From Toxonevra muliebris (taxonomy: Eukaryota > Arthropoda > Insecta > Diptera > Pallopteridae), in the NCBI GenBank assembly GCA_963691655.1, contig OY829326.1, positions 26,090,878 through 26,154,877 of the forward strand: DNA of 64,000 nt. Reading direction: 5' to 3'. Of the stretch, positions 46,782-58,642 are shown piece by piece. Each line of letters opens with the position of its first letter. The first letter of the stretch is position 1. Both the position numbers and the translations under genes were made by a program. The notes beneath the pieces are model-generated. The model was not told the DNA's origin. It saw only the letters and a program-made list of their open reading frames with translations, and did not search any database.

Positions 46782-46992
46782 CCACAATATTCAAGTTAAC
46801 TGAAAAGCTACGCACAGGCTGTGTCGATATTTGACATTCATAGACCCCAGCATCACGTTGTTGAGCCCATTTGATTTGCAACGTCCATTCATCAATGTCA
46901 CGATGATAGGATGTTTGAAATCGTTGATCTGTTGTATAGGTATAGGTGCCTACGGTGAGAATGTGCAGATCTCGATGTCGTATCCAAGCGAC
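46782..46992 (-). CDS. dpr: dpr-family gene, exon A (second half of Ig domain 1)
   Basis: Seventy codons plus one base read VAWIRHRDLHILTVGTYTYT, then TDQRFQTSYHRDIDEWTLQI, then KWAQQRDAGVYECQISTQPV, then RSFSVNLNIV. The core Ig tryptophan is residue 3 and the second Ig1 cysteine is residue 53, in the Dpr-typical RDAGVYECQISTQP. AWIRHRDLHILTVG...YT.DQRF is diagnostic of the Dpr family, whose first Ig domain binds DIP partners at synapses. The acceptor is TTTTATTCCAG|GTC at 46993 and the donor GTGG|GTGAGT at 46782. It ends in phase 1, completed by exon B (TG) to give NLNIVVPTATILGG, as expected. The preceding exon, with the first Ig1 cysteine, was not found. Paralogue unresolved. Confidence 0.95.
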
Positions 46993-47679
46993 CTGGAATA
47001 AAATGTATAAAAAATAAATATACTTGATTAAAATCAGAGGTGAAAGTACAAAGCAGCAATTCGAAATGAGTTGAAAAATAAAATATTATTGTATATATAT
47101 TTTAAATTATAAATATAAATTACGTAGGTATATTTTAAATTTTGACCTGTCTTTAATTTCAGTATGAATTTTTATTAATGTCGAATGAAATTGATTTAAA
47201 AACTAGCACATTTTATCTTCAAAGACACTGTCATGAAATACTGACATTACTGAAAATATTTCATCAATTGTGTGTATTACAACAATTAAATTGACCATTA
47301 CTGGCATTGATAGCACTATTATAAAAAACCCATTCAAGAAAAAGCAACGCTGAAAAAACGGATGAAAAAATATAAAACACGAACAAATGAGACGGCAAAG
47401 TAAGGAACGAGCAAAAGAAAGAGAGAGAGAGAAAGGATAGGGAGAATCGTTGTGAGATCATTGCTAAGCTTAAGTTTGGAACATAATTGTGCCATTAGAG
47501 CAACGAGTAAAGCGAAGACAAATAAATAGTAACGAGTAGAACAGCGTAAAGAATTTTTTTTGGTCGCTGAAAAATAACACTGGTTTGTATTTTTCACCCG
47601 TGGTTTGCTCGCCGCTCCACTATATCATCGGTCCCAGACGATAAATAATTGAAAGATGCACATTTTGACAAATTATGCC

Positions 47680-47789
47680 TGGTTTGCACTATGTCAAATT
47701 CAATCAAATTTGCAGCATGTTCGCAAATTTCATATGGGAAATTCTCTCTTTTTCTCTCTATGATGGCAAATATGACATAGTGAAAACCA
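47680..47789. mobile_element. MITE family Z, copy 1 (complete)
   Basis: TGGTTTGCACTATGTCA at the left and TGACATAGTGAAAACCA at the right are inverse with one mismatch. The core includes CAAATTTCATATGGGAAATT and a CT-rich run. Related copies lie at 62098-62216 and 63770-63850. Non-coding, about 110-120 bp. Confidence 0.75.
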
Positions 47790-48213
47790 ATCATTAGCGA
47801 CGCCAACACATCAATTTAGGTATGACTGTTACTCTGTTGTAAAAGACAAGAGGTGGAGGCTATCAAAACGCCAGTCTCTCTCTCTCACCAGTTCTTAAAA
47901 AACTAAATTGAGGGCCACTTGGCTGTCGAAAATTAAATAAACTACGAATTTTAATTCCATGTAAAGATTATTTTGGCATAATTTTCAGTTCCATATATGG
48001 TATTTCAGATTAAAACACACTGGGCCCAAACCCCCTTGGAATTGAGATTCAAGGATTGTGTTCAAAGGTACTAGGATCTGTGGCACAATCAATCAAATTT
48101 TTGAAATTTGTCTGTATACCAAAGAAGCGAAAGGAAGGAAGTTTCGGCATTGGTTATTTCAATATAGCCCGATACTGAGTTTCTTATGAATTTGTCTAAG
48201 AAAACTTTCGATT

Positions 48214-48370
48214 GACCTCGATAGTCTAGTGGGCAGTGCACTAGACTTACACCCGTGAGGTTGCAGTCTTAATTCCCGTCTTGGTCTGGTGGTTAATTCT
48301 GATAAGATTCTTGTATTCACTATCGGTATAAAGTGAATGAGAATTATAAGAAATTGTACAAGTACAAAAG
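48214..48370 (+). mobile_element. Second copy of the tRNA-derived SINE, 3' truncated
   Basis: GACCTCGATAGTCTAGTGGG begins the same tRNA-like head as the SINE at 32324-32638. Similarity runs through TCTGGTGGTTAATTCTGATA and GAGAATTATAAGA to TTGTACAAGTACAAA. The LINE-like tail is missing. The B box is decayed (GTTGCAGTCTTAATTCCC). Confidence 0.8.
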
Positions 48371-48415
48371 CTACTGAGAAAGAATAGTCCGAAATTCCAC
48401 CGCCATCATTGCAAG

Positions 48416-48660
48416 ACATTCGGTTTGCCATTCATTATGAATTTCATAGCAATCTTAAGCCTGTGGAAATACTTAATTAGGGCTAAACAGCATATGGAAA
48501 GAATGCAGTATCGCTTGTGGCCATTTCAAAGTTGTTTCGGAGACTCCACACCGGGAAATCGTGAAGGTCGCCCAAAACATTCGACTGACGGCATAAGTGT
48601 GGGTCTGGTGAAGCTCAAAATTGACAACGATCCAAGATTGACCCAGGAAATGATTTGAAT
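48416..48660 (+). pseudogene. Mariner-type transposase N-terminal relic
   Basis: The translated fragments IRFAIHYEFHSNLKPVEIL and, in another frame, EGRPKHSTDGISV...DNDPRLTQEM resemble the N-terminal helix-turn-helix half of other mariner transposases (IR..I.YEF, then GRP...D...DPRLT..E). Frame changes and stops are present, and no catalytic part follows. It is a different lineage from the Mos1-like copies. The call is tentative. Confidence 0.45.
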
Positions 48661-48890
48661 TGATAAAAATTAAAATCAAATGTCACGTCACACAGTGATT
48701 TGATCCCATACAACAACAACAACCGAATAAAATTAGAAGGAGCGCTCTGATTTTCATGAAATTTCGTGTGGTATTAAATTTTGGGTCACTACACTAAAAT
48801 CTAAAGTCAGTTTTAATCAGTGTGTAAAGGTTTCGCCCCAAACTAAGCTTTAAATTTGAATTTTGATCATCAAGAAATTTATTTTATATA

Positions 48891-50153
48891 TTGGGAATAT
48901 GAATGCATAACCTCGTAATTGTGACTAACTTCATGATATGGTATGATAGGCGCCATTTTTTTGACATTAACAGCTATTACATCTCGAAGAGCGCCAAAAA
49001 TACTATAAAAATTGATCTGTCAAATAATTTTCATAATTTTACAAAAGTGTTTTGCTATAGCTGAAAATGTCGAATTTCGTGCCAACAAAACAACATTTGC
49101 GGGAAGTTTTAATTTGCTTCTTCCATTTAAAGAAAAACGCAACTGAAGCACATCGTTTACTCACTGAAGCTTATCCTGACTGTGCTATAGCCGTTAGAAT
49201 GTGTCAGGTGTGGTATGCCCGTTTCAAAAGTGGTGATTTTGATGTTGAAGACAGGGAACGTTCAGGCGGCCCGAAAAAGTTCGAAGATGAAGAATTGAAG
49301 GCATTACTCGAAAAAGATTCATGTCAAACGCAACAAGAACTTGCAGAATCTTTAGGAGTTGATCAATCAACCATTTCTAAACAATTAAAAGCATTGGGAA
49401 TGATTCAAAAGCAAGGAAATTAGGTGCCGTACGAATTGAAGCTGAGAGACGTCGAACGACGATTTTTCACATGTGAACTGTGAACTGCTGATTGAACGAC
49501 AGAAAAGAAAGGGTTTTCTGCATCGTATTGTGACTGGCGATGAAAAGTGGATACGTTACGATAACCCAAAGCCTAAAAAACGGCAAAGCCGAACATCCAT
49601 GGATCCAAGCTCATGCTGTGTATTTGGTGGGATATGAAAGTTGTGGTGTGTTATGAGCTGTTGAAACCGATTGAAACGATCACTGGCGACCGCTACCGAC
49701 TACAATTGATGCGTTTGAGCCGAGCATTAAAGGATAAGAGGCCAGAATATGAGAATAGACACGACGAAGTTATTCTTCAGCACAACAATGCTCGGCCGCA
49801 TGTTGCAAGGCAACTAAAAACATACTTGGATACGCTGAAGTGGGAAGTGCTACCCCACCCGCCGTATTCTCCAGACATTGCTCCTTCCGATTACCACTTG
49901 TTCCGATCGATGACACATGGCCTGGCTGAACAGCACTTCCGTTCTTTCGAAGAACTCAAAAAATGGGTCGATTCGTGGATAGCCTCAAAAGATGAAGAGT
50001 TCTTTTGACGCGGAATCTGTATGCTACCAGAAAGATGGGAAAAGGTTGTGGCTAACGATGGACAATATTTTAAAGAATAAATTTATAATCACTTTTTCAC
50101 AATAAATGTCCAAATTACGAAAAAAATACGAGTTTATACATTCATACTCCCAA
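48891..50153 (+). mobile_element. Mos1-like mariner, copy 3 (full length, dead)
   Basis: TTGGGAATATGAATGCATAA on the left and TTCATACTCCCAA on the right, with TA on both sides (48889-48890 and 50154-50155). The right end is intact, while the left has a few substitutions. Confidence 0.93.
49067..50080 (+). pseudogene. Mariner transposase pseudogene, copy 3
   Basis: The first 118 codons, MSNFVPTKQHLREVLICF to MIQKQGN, stop at TAG where relatives have Trp. Downstream a 7-base duplication (GTGAACT repeated at about 49470-49485) and a loss of about 28 bp near 49578 each change the frame. The C-terminal frame (49613-50008) contains WWDMKVVVCYELL, LQHNNARPHVARQ and DIAPSDYHLFRSM. The second catalytic Asp is changed to Asn (HNN for HDN). 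A further stop replaces the Arg after EEFF at about 50006. At least five independent lesions mark this as an old copy. Confidence 0.92.
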
Positions 50154-50159
50154 TAGTTA

Positions 50160-53100
50160 TGTTGATTTTGGCCTTCTCAGAAGGTGAAACAATTTTTATT
50201 GGAGTCTTTTAATGTTGGAATAAAAGTGATATCAATGAATGCAACGTCAGAATTTTTACACTTTTGGTAATTTTTCAGCATGATTGCATTTAGGTTAACA
50301 AATAAGTTGTATTCCAATTTTTGTTGAAAAAATCATATACAGACCTATTTTTAAACTGAATGATTTTCAAAAAACAGAGAAAGCGGAGGAAAGGAAAGGA
50401 AAAGTTCAGGAACATATTTTCACATTTTTCTAGATTTTCTCTACCAAAATTCGTCAATTTTCAATTTTTATATTTTCAAAAATTCTTAAATTTTGAAGAA
50501 TACAAAACTGGAACTTTCGACAGGATATCATTAAATATTTATTTTTCAGCTGTATTTTACTCAACGGACTATAAAACTAAAATCGAACGATCCCACATTT
50601 TTGTGAAAAATTTTGTTGACTTGGACTTGCTCTTGCACCCACACTAATTATTTTTTCGGCAAGACTTTTTGGGATTGGAGTATTATCTTTAAAATGACAT
50701 CAAATTTGTTTGGTTTTGATATAATTATTTTTTTTTTGAATTTTGTCTATGGGACGAATCACTGTGAATCGGTGTCTTGTGAGATTTCATAGTATGTGTG
50801 AGTTTATAAATAAGCATTTTATTATATATTTCACTTTAAGCCTAAAATTATGCAACACATAATAACACATGTAAAATAATATCAACATTAGGCGATGTAG
50901 GCGTGCAAAAAGCGAAAAAAGTGCATTGAAAAGAGAAAATGAAAAATTTAAAAAATCCATGGTTGCACTTTTCGGAACATAAAAGCGAAAACTTTTATAA
51001 TGAAGTAAACAACAATACGTAAAGTATGTTATCACATCTATGACGACTTATAATAAATTCTACGATTATAGTGCAAACGTGAATAGATGTGTCTGGTGAT
51101 GTTCCTCTCTCCGTTTTGTCCACACTTACTTACGCGCTCTTATTTCTTCTTTTTCCTTTTCATTATAGCGAAACCGCTCGTCTACCGCGTCTAGAGCAGA
51201 GTAAAGCCACACACACACAGTAGACAGGTTTCTATGGTTTTATTATATGAGAGAGTCGAGCTCAGTAATTCTTTGTTTAATGTTCTAAATTACACTTCAA
51301 CGAACTAGCAGATATTCATGTAATCAATGATCTTCTAGGGGTCAATAAAACTTTACAAATCAATATGAATTCCCTTCAAGAACACTTTTTCTTCAAGTAA
51401 ATATAACAAACTTTAGAAAATTTTCCAACCAACAAATTGTGATAACCACCAAAAGTATTAACTCAAATTTATTAAAATGTAATTAACGCTCGTAAAATTC
51501 TCTAATGTTCACACTTCATACCACAAAAATAATGAAAAACGAAAATGGCTTGAAATACAATATACTTACAATGTGATTGTGATTAATGAGATATTTACTA
51601 TTAACAAAATATTTATGAGGCACTTTGTAAATATTCGCATAACTCATTTTTGTTTATAGGAGATGAGTAGTTAAATTTTACAATGAGAGCTTGCGTCAAA
51701 TTAATTGCCTAAATTGTTAGAATAGATAATTTTGTTAGATGGTTATTAACCCGTTGAGTAAAGTAAAGTAAACTTCCAGCTCTTACTCAGTAGAAATATT
51801 AACTGATTATTCTAAAGTATGTATATACATATATTAATGGGTTAATTTACTCTAAACACGATGACATAATTAAGTTTTGGTTTCCTATTAACTTTAATAA
51901 AAGCAGCTGCAAAAATTCACAAAATTAAATTTTAATTAATAATGCTGACAATATGGACAAGATTTCTTGATTGGCAAACATTGTTTTTCTTTTTTGGAAT
52001 AAAAGATGCTTGCGTTTTTTTGTTTTATTTTTGTTGTTGTTGTTGTTTTTCCAAACGAGTTCATTCAAACAAACAAAAAACAAAAAACATTTAATGAAAT
52101 AACAAAAATAACTTTCTGTAAATTTTGTAGTTAACTGCTTTAGGGGAACTTAGGGAATAAAAAAAAAGGAACAAATTTAATATAAGTTTTTTCTTCTTAT
52201 TTCAATAAAGGCAAAAACAATTTCCAACACTTAATAAGCTTAAGTAAAACTTTCTGTTTCTAATTTTCGGTTCCATGTTGATTCTTACGTTTCTTTTGTA
52301 ATGTTATAATGAACGAAAACTTTTAATTTTTGTACTGCAAAATAGCAAAAAAGAAGAAAACAACAAAACAGAAAGAGTTTGAAAAAAATGCAAGTGAAAT
52401 TCTCACTTTAACTTTTTCATATTTATGCACAAGTTGAGAGACCCTTGCTTTTAAAGAGAGAGGGAGATCGAATGCTCATGCTAAAAGTCCATGTCTGTGT
52501 GAGAGCGTCCGAGTGAGAGGAAAAAAGAGAGTTGATTCTAATCCTCATAGTCGACCCCTTTTTTCATGCTTTCTAAAATAAACAAAACAAAATTAACAAA
52601 AATTTTTTACGCACATTCTTCGAAAAAGGAAAAAGAAGGCACAAAAGTTGGAAGCATGGAAATATAACAATAAAAAGCAAGTAAATGAGAGAGAAAGAGA
52701 GTGACAAGAAAATAACAACAACTAGTAACAACGAGTAAACTTTAACCTTTTTTCAACCATACTGTACTAATCTTTATGACAGGCTTTTGTTGTGAATTAA
52801 TTTTACTCTTACTACTACTACTACTTTTTGAAAGTTAGTAGTAGAAAAAAAAAAAAAAATACGGAAATTATACGAAAATATTCTGCTCGTTCTGTTGTTT
52901 GTTTCTTTTTTTTATTTTATTTACCTTTGCACCTTATGCGAAATGTAATGTGACCTTTTTCATATCTCCTCTCCCATTGAAAGGGCAAAGTAAGTAAATT
53001 TTGTTGTTTTTAATCCTATTTGTTAGTTTCGTTTTCGCCTCTTGTCACCCAAAAAAGAAATCCTGCATATTTTAAAAGGCAAGTGAAAAGAGTAAATAGG

Positions 53101-54060
53101 CACAAAAACAACAACAACAACCAAGCAGTCAGACAATCGCCTAAGTAAAAGAATCCTGTGCTAAGCTCAAGTGTTAATCCTTCATAAGGGATTCAAGAAA
53201 TAAAATCACATTATTGCTGTTTGCAGAAAAAGATCCAAAAAAAAAAAAAAAAGAGTTACAGAGTTGATGGCAACACTGATAAAATGTAAGTAAGTCGAGT
53301 AGAGTTGATTGTAGAAGTATGTAAGTAAGTATGCATCTTTTGAATATTTTCGTACGTGAGTGTGTGTGCTTATGTCTGAGTGCTGTTAGTTTTCAGAAAC
53401 GTAAAACCTTTTCACTTTTCAATTTTCATTTGAATTGCTTGCACAAAAAAAAAAGAAAAAAAAAAGAAAACGTATTACCTTTTGCGCCTTATTTTTATAG
53501 CTGAAGTGGTAAAAAACAATTTTTACTGATATTAACCTGAAACCTAATGTTTTTTGATTTTTGAGAAGTAGCATTTTTGTAAGAGAAACGTATTCTTATA
53601 GTTTTGGGTTATCGTAATTAATTTAGATTGTACAACTTCAAGTGCTTTTAAATTTTTAACGAAGTTTTTGAAATTTTTCCAAATTTCTGTTATTCAATTC
53701 AAAGAGAGGAGTGGTCGTTTTTAAATCGTTCATATTGAAAGACTGGATCTTTTCTCTAATTCATTGTAATTCTGCAATTATAGTCATTGCGAAAAATAAT
53801 GCTGAGTGCCAGGGCCGTAGCCAGAAATTTTTTTTCGGGGGAGGTTTTCATTCGAAGAAAATATTCATAAATAATTTTTATCAAACTGATTTTTAAATAC
53901 AATAAATTAAATCGATGATACATTTGATGGACCCCATTAAATTAAAATTTTCGGAAAAATTTTCCAATTTTTTTTTAATCTTAACCTCAAAAAAAAAAAA
54001 AAATGGCCACAAGTGACAAAAAATTCACAGAATAATCAAATTAAGTTTTTTCAAATAAAT
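50160..54060. other. Gene-free stretch 5' of dpr exon A
   Basis: About 3.9 kb without a supported exon. A 5' exon of dpr with the first Ig1 cysteine could be expected here or farther right, but I could not find one. At 53809 the sequence CAGGGCCGTAGCCAG, followed by T and G runs, looks like a transposon terminus, with no partner in the window. ACTACTACTACT near 52809 pairs weakly with AGTAGTAG near 52835. Confidence 0.4.
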
Positions 54061-54450
54061 ATTACTAGTCGGTAAGGCCCCAGTAACTGGTGCAATTTTT
54101 TTGCGGAAGAAATCTCTTAATGAAAAACAAATAACAAAAGAGAACCAAACTACTCGTTGGTGTTTGTTTTATTTATGTATGCAGATAACTCGTTAGATAA
54201 TTCTGAGAAATACCGTTCGTTACTCATGTCTTCTCTCTTTCTCTTATTTATTATTTACTCCCGTTTAAGCAATTATTATCACAACGATGAATGCAATGCT
54301 TTGTTCAATGAGTGAATTTTAAAGAACTTCCGACGGTAATATTTTTGGATTGGCCCAAACGATTTTAAATATGATAATTTTCGGCTAACCTACTCTTCAA
54401 GCTCTTTAAATGATATCGTAGCACTTCTGGATCTTCTGGCATAAAATGTA

Positions 54451-55668
54451 TAAACTCGTATTTTTTTCGTAATTTGGACATTTATTTTTTAAAGTATTGT
54501 CCATCGTTAGCCACAACCTTTTCCCATCTTCCTGGTAGCATACGGATTCCGCGTCGAAAGAATTCCTTATCTTTTGAGGCTATCCACGAAACGACCCATT
54601 TTTTGAGTTCTTCGAAAGAACGGAAGTGCTGTTCAGCCAGGCCATGTGTCATCGATCGGACCAAGTGGTAATCAGAAGGAGCAATGTCTGGAGAATACGG
54701 TGGGTTCCAAGTATGTTTTTACTTGCCTTGCAACATGCGGCCGAGCATTGTCGTGCTGCAGAATAACTTCGTCGTGTCTATTCGCATTTTCTGGCCTCTT
54801 ATCCTTTAATGCTCGGCTCAAACGCATCAATTGTAGTCGGTAGCGGTCGCCAGTGATCGTTTCATTCGGTTTCAACAGCTCATAACACACGGCAATTTTC
54901 ATATCCCACCAAATACACAGCATGAGCTTGGATCCATGGATGTTCGGCTTTGCCGTCGATGTTGATGCATGTCCGGGCGGTCCCCATGATTTTTTACGCT
55001 GTGGGTTATCGTAACGTATGCACTTTTCATCGCCAGTCACAATACGATGCAGAAAACCTTTTCTTTTCTGTCGTTCAATCAGCAGTTCACATGTGAAAAA
55101 TCGTCGTTCGACGTCTCTCGGCTTCAATTCGTACGCAACCCAATTTCCTTGCTTTTGAATCATTCTCAATGCTTTTAATCGTTTAGAAATGGTTGATTGA
55201 TCAACGTCTAAAGATTCTGCAAGTTCTTGTTGCGTTTGACATGAACCTTCTTCGAGTAATGCCTTCAATTCTTCATCTTCGAACTTTTTTGGGCCGCCTG
55301 AACGTTCCCTGTCTTCAACATCAAAATCACCACTTTTGAAACGGGCATACCACACCTGACACATTCTAACGTCTATAGCACAGTCAGGATAAGCTTCAGT
55401 GAGTAAACGATGTGCTTCAGTTGCGTTTTTCTTTAAATGGAAGAAGCAAATTAAAACTTCCCGCAAATGTTGTTTTGTTGGCACAAAATTCGACATTTTC
55501 AGCTATAGTAAAACACTTTTGTAAAATTATGAAAATTATTTGACAGATCAATTTTTATAGTATTTTTGGCGCTCTTCGTGATGGAATAGCTGTCAATGTC
55601 AAAAAAATGACGCGTATGATAGATATGAAGTTAGTCACAATTACGAGTTTATACATTCATACTCCCAA
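54451..55668 (-). mobile_element. Mos1-like mariner, copy 4 (left tip missing)
   Basis: The right end CATTCATACTCCCAA with TA (55669-55670) is intact. At the left, the first 17 bases of the inverted repeat are absent and the element joins repeat X at a shared ATGTA. About 26 bp near the left end of the untranslated region are also missing. This copy has the fewest coding lesions of the four. Confidence 0.92.
54482..55496 (-). pseudogene. Mariner transposase pseudogene, copy 4
   Basis: From ATG at 55496 the minus-strand frame is open for about 265 family codons. It has the helix-turn-helix region (VDQSTISKRLKAL), the first catalytic Asp (VTGDEK, with Cys replacing the usual next Trp) and WWDMKIAVCYELLKPN. 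The second catalytic Asp is in LQHDNARPHVARQ. A 25-base deletion at about 54705, just after VKTYLE, shifts the frame. The remainder is still readable in another frame: DIAPSDYHL with the third Asp, then MTHGLAEQHFRSFEELKKW and DGQYFKK plus stop. The undeleted relatives give 34 residues between the second and third Asp, the DD34D mariner signature. Confidence 0.93.
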
Positions 55669-56015
55669 TAGTTACACTAATAAAAGTATAGATTCAATGT
55701 GCATTCTAATGTATTTTTTTTTTATCGTGAGGGACATAATTTCATTAACTTATTGACTTCCCGCTACTGATGATGTACCCAACTTAAAAAAAATTACCAA
55801 AAATAGTAGAGGCTCATTTTTCTCAAATGATCATCATTGGGAATTTGAGCCATTATCAATGATAAGGAACCCGGATAAGATTGGCTTATATTCCCTAAAT
55901 TTGTGAAGTCACAGCATTGAAAGAGAGTGCTCTGAGTAATAATGCGTTAAAAAATTAACTATATTTTAAGATTGCCTGCTTAAACTGCATGGGTTTTGCT
56001 AATAAGATTTCACCT

Positions 56016-56056
56016 TGAACACGAATCTGAGGTCAAAAACTTCACATCACGTCACG
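56016..56056 (+). repeat. 41-bp conserved segment, copy 2
   Basis: Partner of 15069-15109, with 35 of 41 bases identical and no gaps, ending CATCACGTCACG. Confidence 0.55.
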
Positions 56057-58640
56057 TTTTAGGAAAAAAATTCGGTTCAAGCAAGTCTAATTTTACAAGG
56101 ATGCGATAATTTGTTCTATTTTTATTAATTTTTTTAACTTTTCAAACTGATTCAGGACGCAACTTTAAATCAAAAACAGTTACTGACCTAGAAAAACTAT
56201 GAATGCAGTACTCATTAGTACCCATAAGAAATGTGACTAAGAAAAAAGAAAAAAAGAAAATCTAAATGGAAGTATGTTTTAAGTTGCACACAAAAAAGGG
56301 AAAGAAAAAACAAATTGTCAAAATATAAAACTAAAACTGTCTATATTTTTGTGCCACACCCACACATGATGGCATGTTTAAATATACATACACAACTACT
56401 TTCAACAGCAATATACTTTTCAAAAACACTTCAAAATCATGTGGCATTCCAGCCATTTGTGCCAAATTTGTTACAAAAGAGCAGAAGCAGCAGTAAGAAA
56501 GAGTGAGATAAAGAGAGAGAGAGAGAGAGCAGTTCAAAATACAACAAACAAATCACCTGAACTTAACAGCATCGTTCGTTGAAGGTAACAGCATAAGCAA
56601 CAACATTTTACCTGCTCGAAGAAAAAAAAAAGTATTTGTGACCATTAGATGAAATGACATACGCACACACACCAACAACAATTGAGTGTTTTTGTTTGCT
56701 TGCCGGCTTTTTTGTTGTCAGCTTTTGCTTTTTGCCCGGACGAAATTTCAAAAGCAATTGATGTGATTGTTGTACAGTAATTCTTTTTGTATTTTTCATG
56801 GTTTGTATAAAATGCAACGTTTGCAAAAAGATGGAAAAAAAAGACGATCACCATCCCATCCAACTAGTAACTACCTACCAAAGCGCACCTACACGTGTTT
56901 ATTTGCGTGTGTGTGTAACAGTACGTGACTTGACATACACACATGCACACTTGTTTTCTGGACAATGATGACTTCGACTTCAACGGCGACGACAACGACA
57001 ACGGCAACGAAGACGATGATGATGATAAGAGCAACTGCGTTGGCAAACACTTGTGCACCACCGCCACTGCTGCAACCAGTGCTGCCTCTTGTGAGCTCAC
57101 AAATTTCGCAAAAGATTTATGATGTGACATAAAGTATACATTAAGGTTTTTTGTTGCTCCTACTGCTTTGCTATTCTTCTGGCTCAAGTACAATATATGC
57201 GGAAGTAATGCAGCAAAAGCTTCAGCCCTACTCTGAGACATTATTGCTGCTGCGTGCTATTCCATTTTAAGCAATTTCATACGTAACTGTTGTTTTTACT
57301 ATTTTCACTGCTGCTACAATGCTCAGGCATTTTTGTTAAGATATTGTTGCTGCTACTGTTTCGATATGTGTATGTGTACGTGCCACCAACACATGTGTGC
57401 TTTCATCTTTTTACACGTTAACCCAAATACAAGTAGTTGCAAATAGTGGCTGCAAATATTTTTCTATAGACGCCTACAGCTCAGCAAAAGGCATCTCGGA
57501 TATACGACTATTAACTACATTCGTAACAGTAGAAGTAAGTATATACCTAGAGCATTTGGTTGGGGTTGGTTGGTAGCAGAGTTGTTGTTGGCTTCAAAAA
57601 AAAATAATAATAATATATATATATGCAGGGAAGAGAAAAAAACTTTATCTCTTTTACTTTTTGTTTGTTGAGTTTGTTGAGTTTATCGAACATCAAATTC
57701 ACAATGAATTGGATTTCCAAATATTTTGTTAGCCCAAAAGTTTTTTGTGTTCTACTTTCTTTTGTTTTTTGTTTTCCTCGTTCTGATAATCAGGCACACA
57801 TACATACATAAGTATTTTAAAGTTTCGTATGTAGTGGTGAAACTTGAAAACAAACTTGTTCGCACTCTTGTTTCATGCAGTGAAAGAAAAGTTGCATAAT
57901 TTAGTTAAATATATATGTAAGCATTTTGCCTTTGGTAGTTCTTTTTTTTTTATTAAATTGGGTATTTCATTTCTTTCAACGCCGGGTTCATATCTAAATT
58001 TAAACGATATCTAAACTTAGCTCTGGTTCCATTTTTTATTTCAACTGTTCACTGTTCGATCGCCATAGTTGATTTGGTTGATGATATGTGAAAGCATTCT
58101 TCATTCTGAACAACTTTTGTTCTATGACTTTTTCAGTATCTTAATTGCAAGTGTTAAAATCAGAAATTACCTAGTTGACCATATATGGTTCGTTGGGCAG
58201 TATCAAGCAAAATGGAAATGCATAATGGTTTTCTTTTAATCACATTACTGAGAAAAATAACTAAAAATTAAAATTTATACCAATTATTCAGTGTGAAATT
58301 TAAAGAAACGATATCTTTCGGCTATATAGAAAATTAAAAATTTTATTTTATTTTTATGTGAAAAACTTTTTTTTTTCACATAAAAATGGCAATAACTTTT
58401 GACTACTGGCGTTTTCTAATACCGTTATATATGCGCATCGATACAGAAAGCTGCAATCTACGTAACCTATATTGTGGCTTGGATGTTGGACGGAAGATGG
58501 CGCCACTATTACCGTGCAAAGTGGTGAGACCATACATGGCAGCATGGACAGGGAAGGGTTAATATTCTTGTCAACGAGATCCATTTGGACTAACAGTACT
58601 CTCGAAATTCCCTTTGTCAGTAAGGTCTTAACTATTGAGT
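56057..58640. other. Gene-free stretch
   Basis: No exon was supported. It contains a (GA)n run near 56513-56530. An ACG/GAC-rich tract at about 56975-57030 reads Thr-rich on the plus strand (55 codons from 56965, no domain) and Ser-rich on the minus strand. I regard both as trinucleotide-repeat artefacts. Confidence 0.45.
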
Positions 58641-58642
58641 AA

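Larger units (their letters stand above)
54063..55690 (+). mobile_element. Repeat X, copy 1 (interrupted by mariner)
   Basis: TACTAGTCGGTAAGGCCCCA at the start is repeated in inverse orientation at 59984. Similarity between the copies continues through AGAGAACCAAACTACTCGTT, GTTACTCATGTCTTCTC and GCACTTCTGGATCTTCT to AAAATGTA. It resumes after the mariner with GTTACACTAATAAA. Repeat X is therefore about 410 bp here. No coding frame or clear inverted ends were found, so its class is unknown. Confidence 0.7.

Noticed and set aside
51110..51180. Possible upstream dpr exon ending before GTAAGT on the minus strand
   Set aside because: The reading AAA AGA AGA AAT AAG AGC only superficially resembles the GNKT motif before exon A. 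It lacks the conserved Ig cysteine and has the wrong phase.
56864..57241. 125-codon Ser-rich minus frame and a Thr-rich plus frame
   Set aside because: Both are created by a GAC/ACG/GAT trinucleotide tract. No signal, domain or consistent start context.
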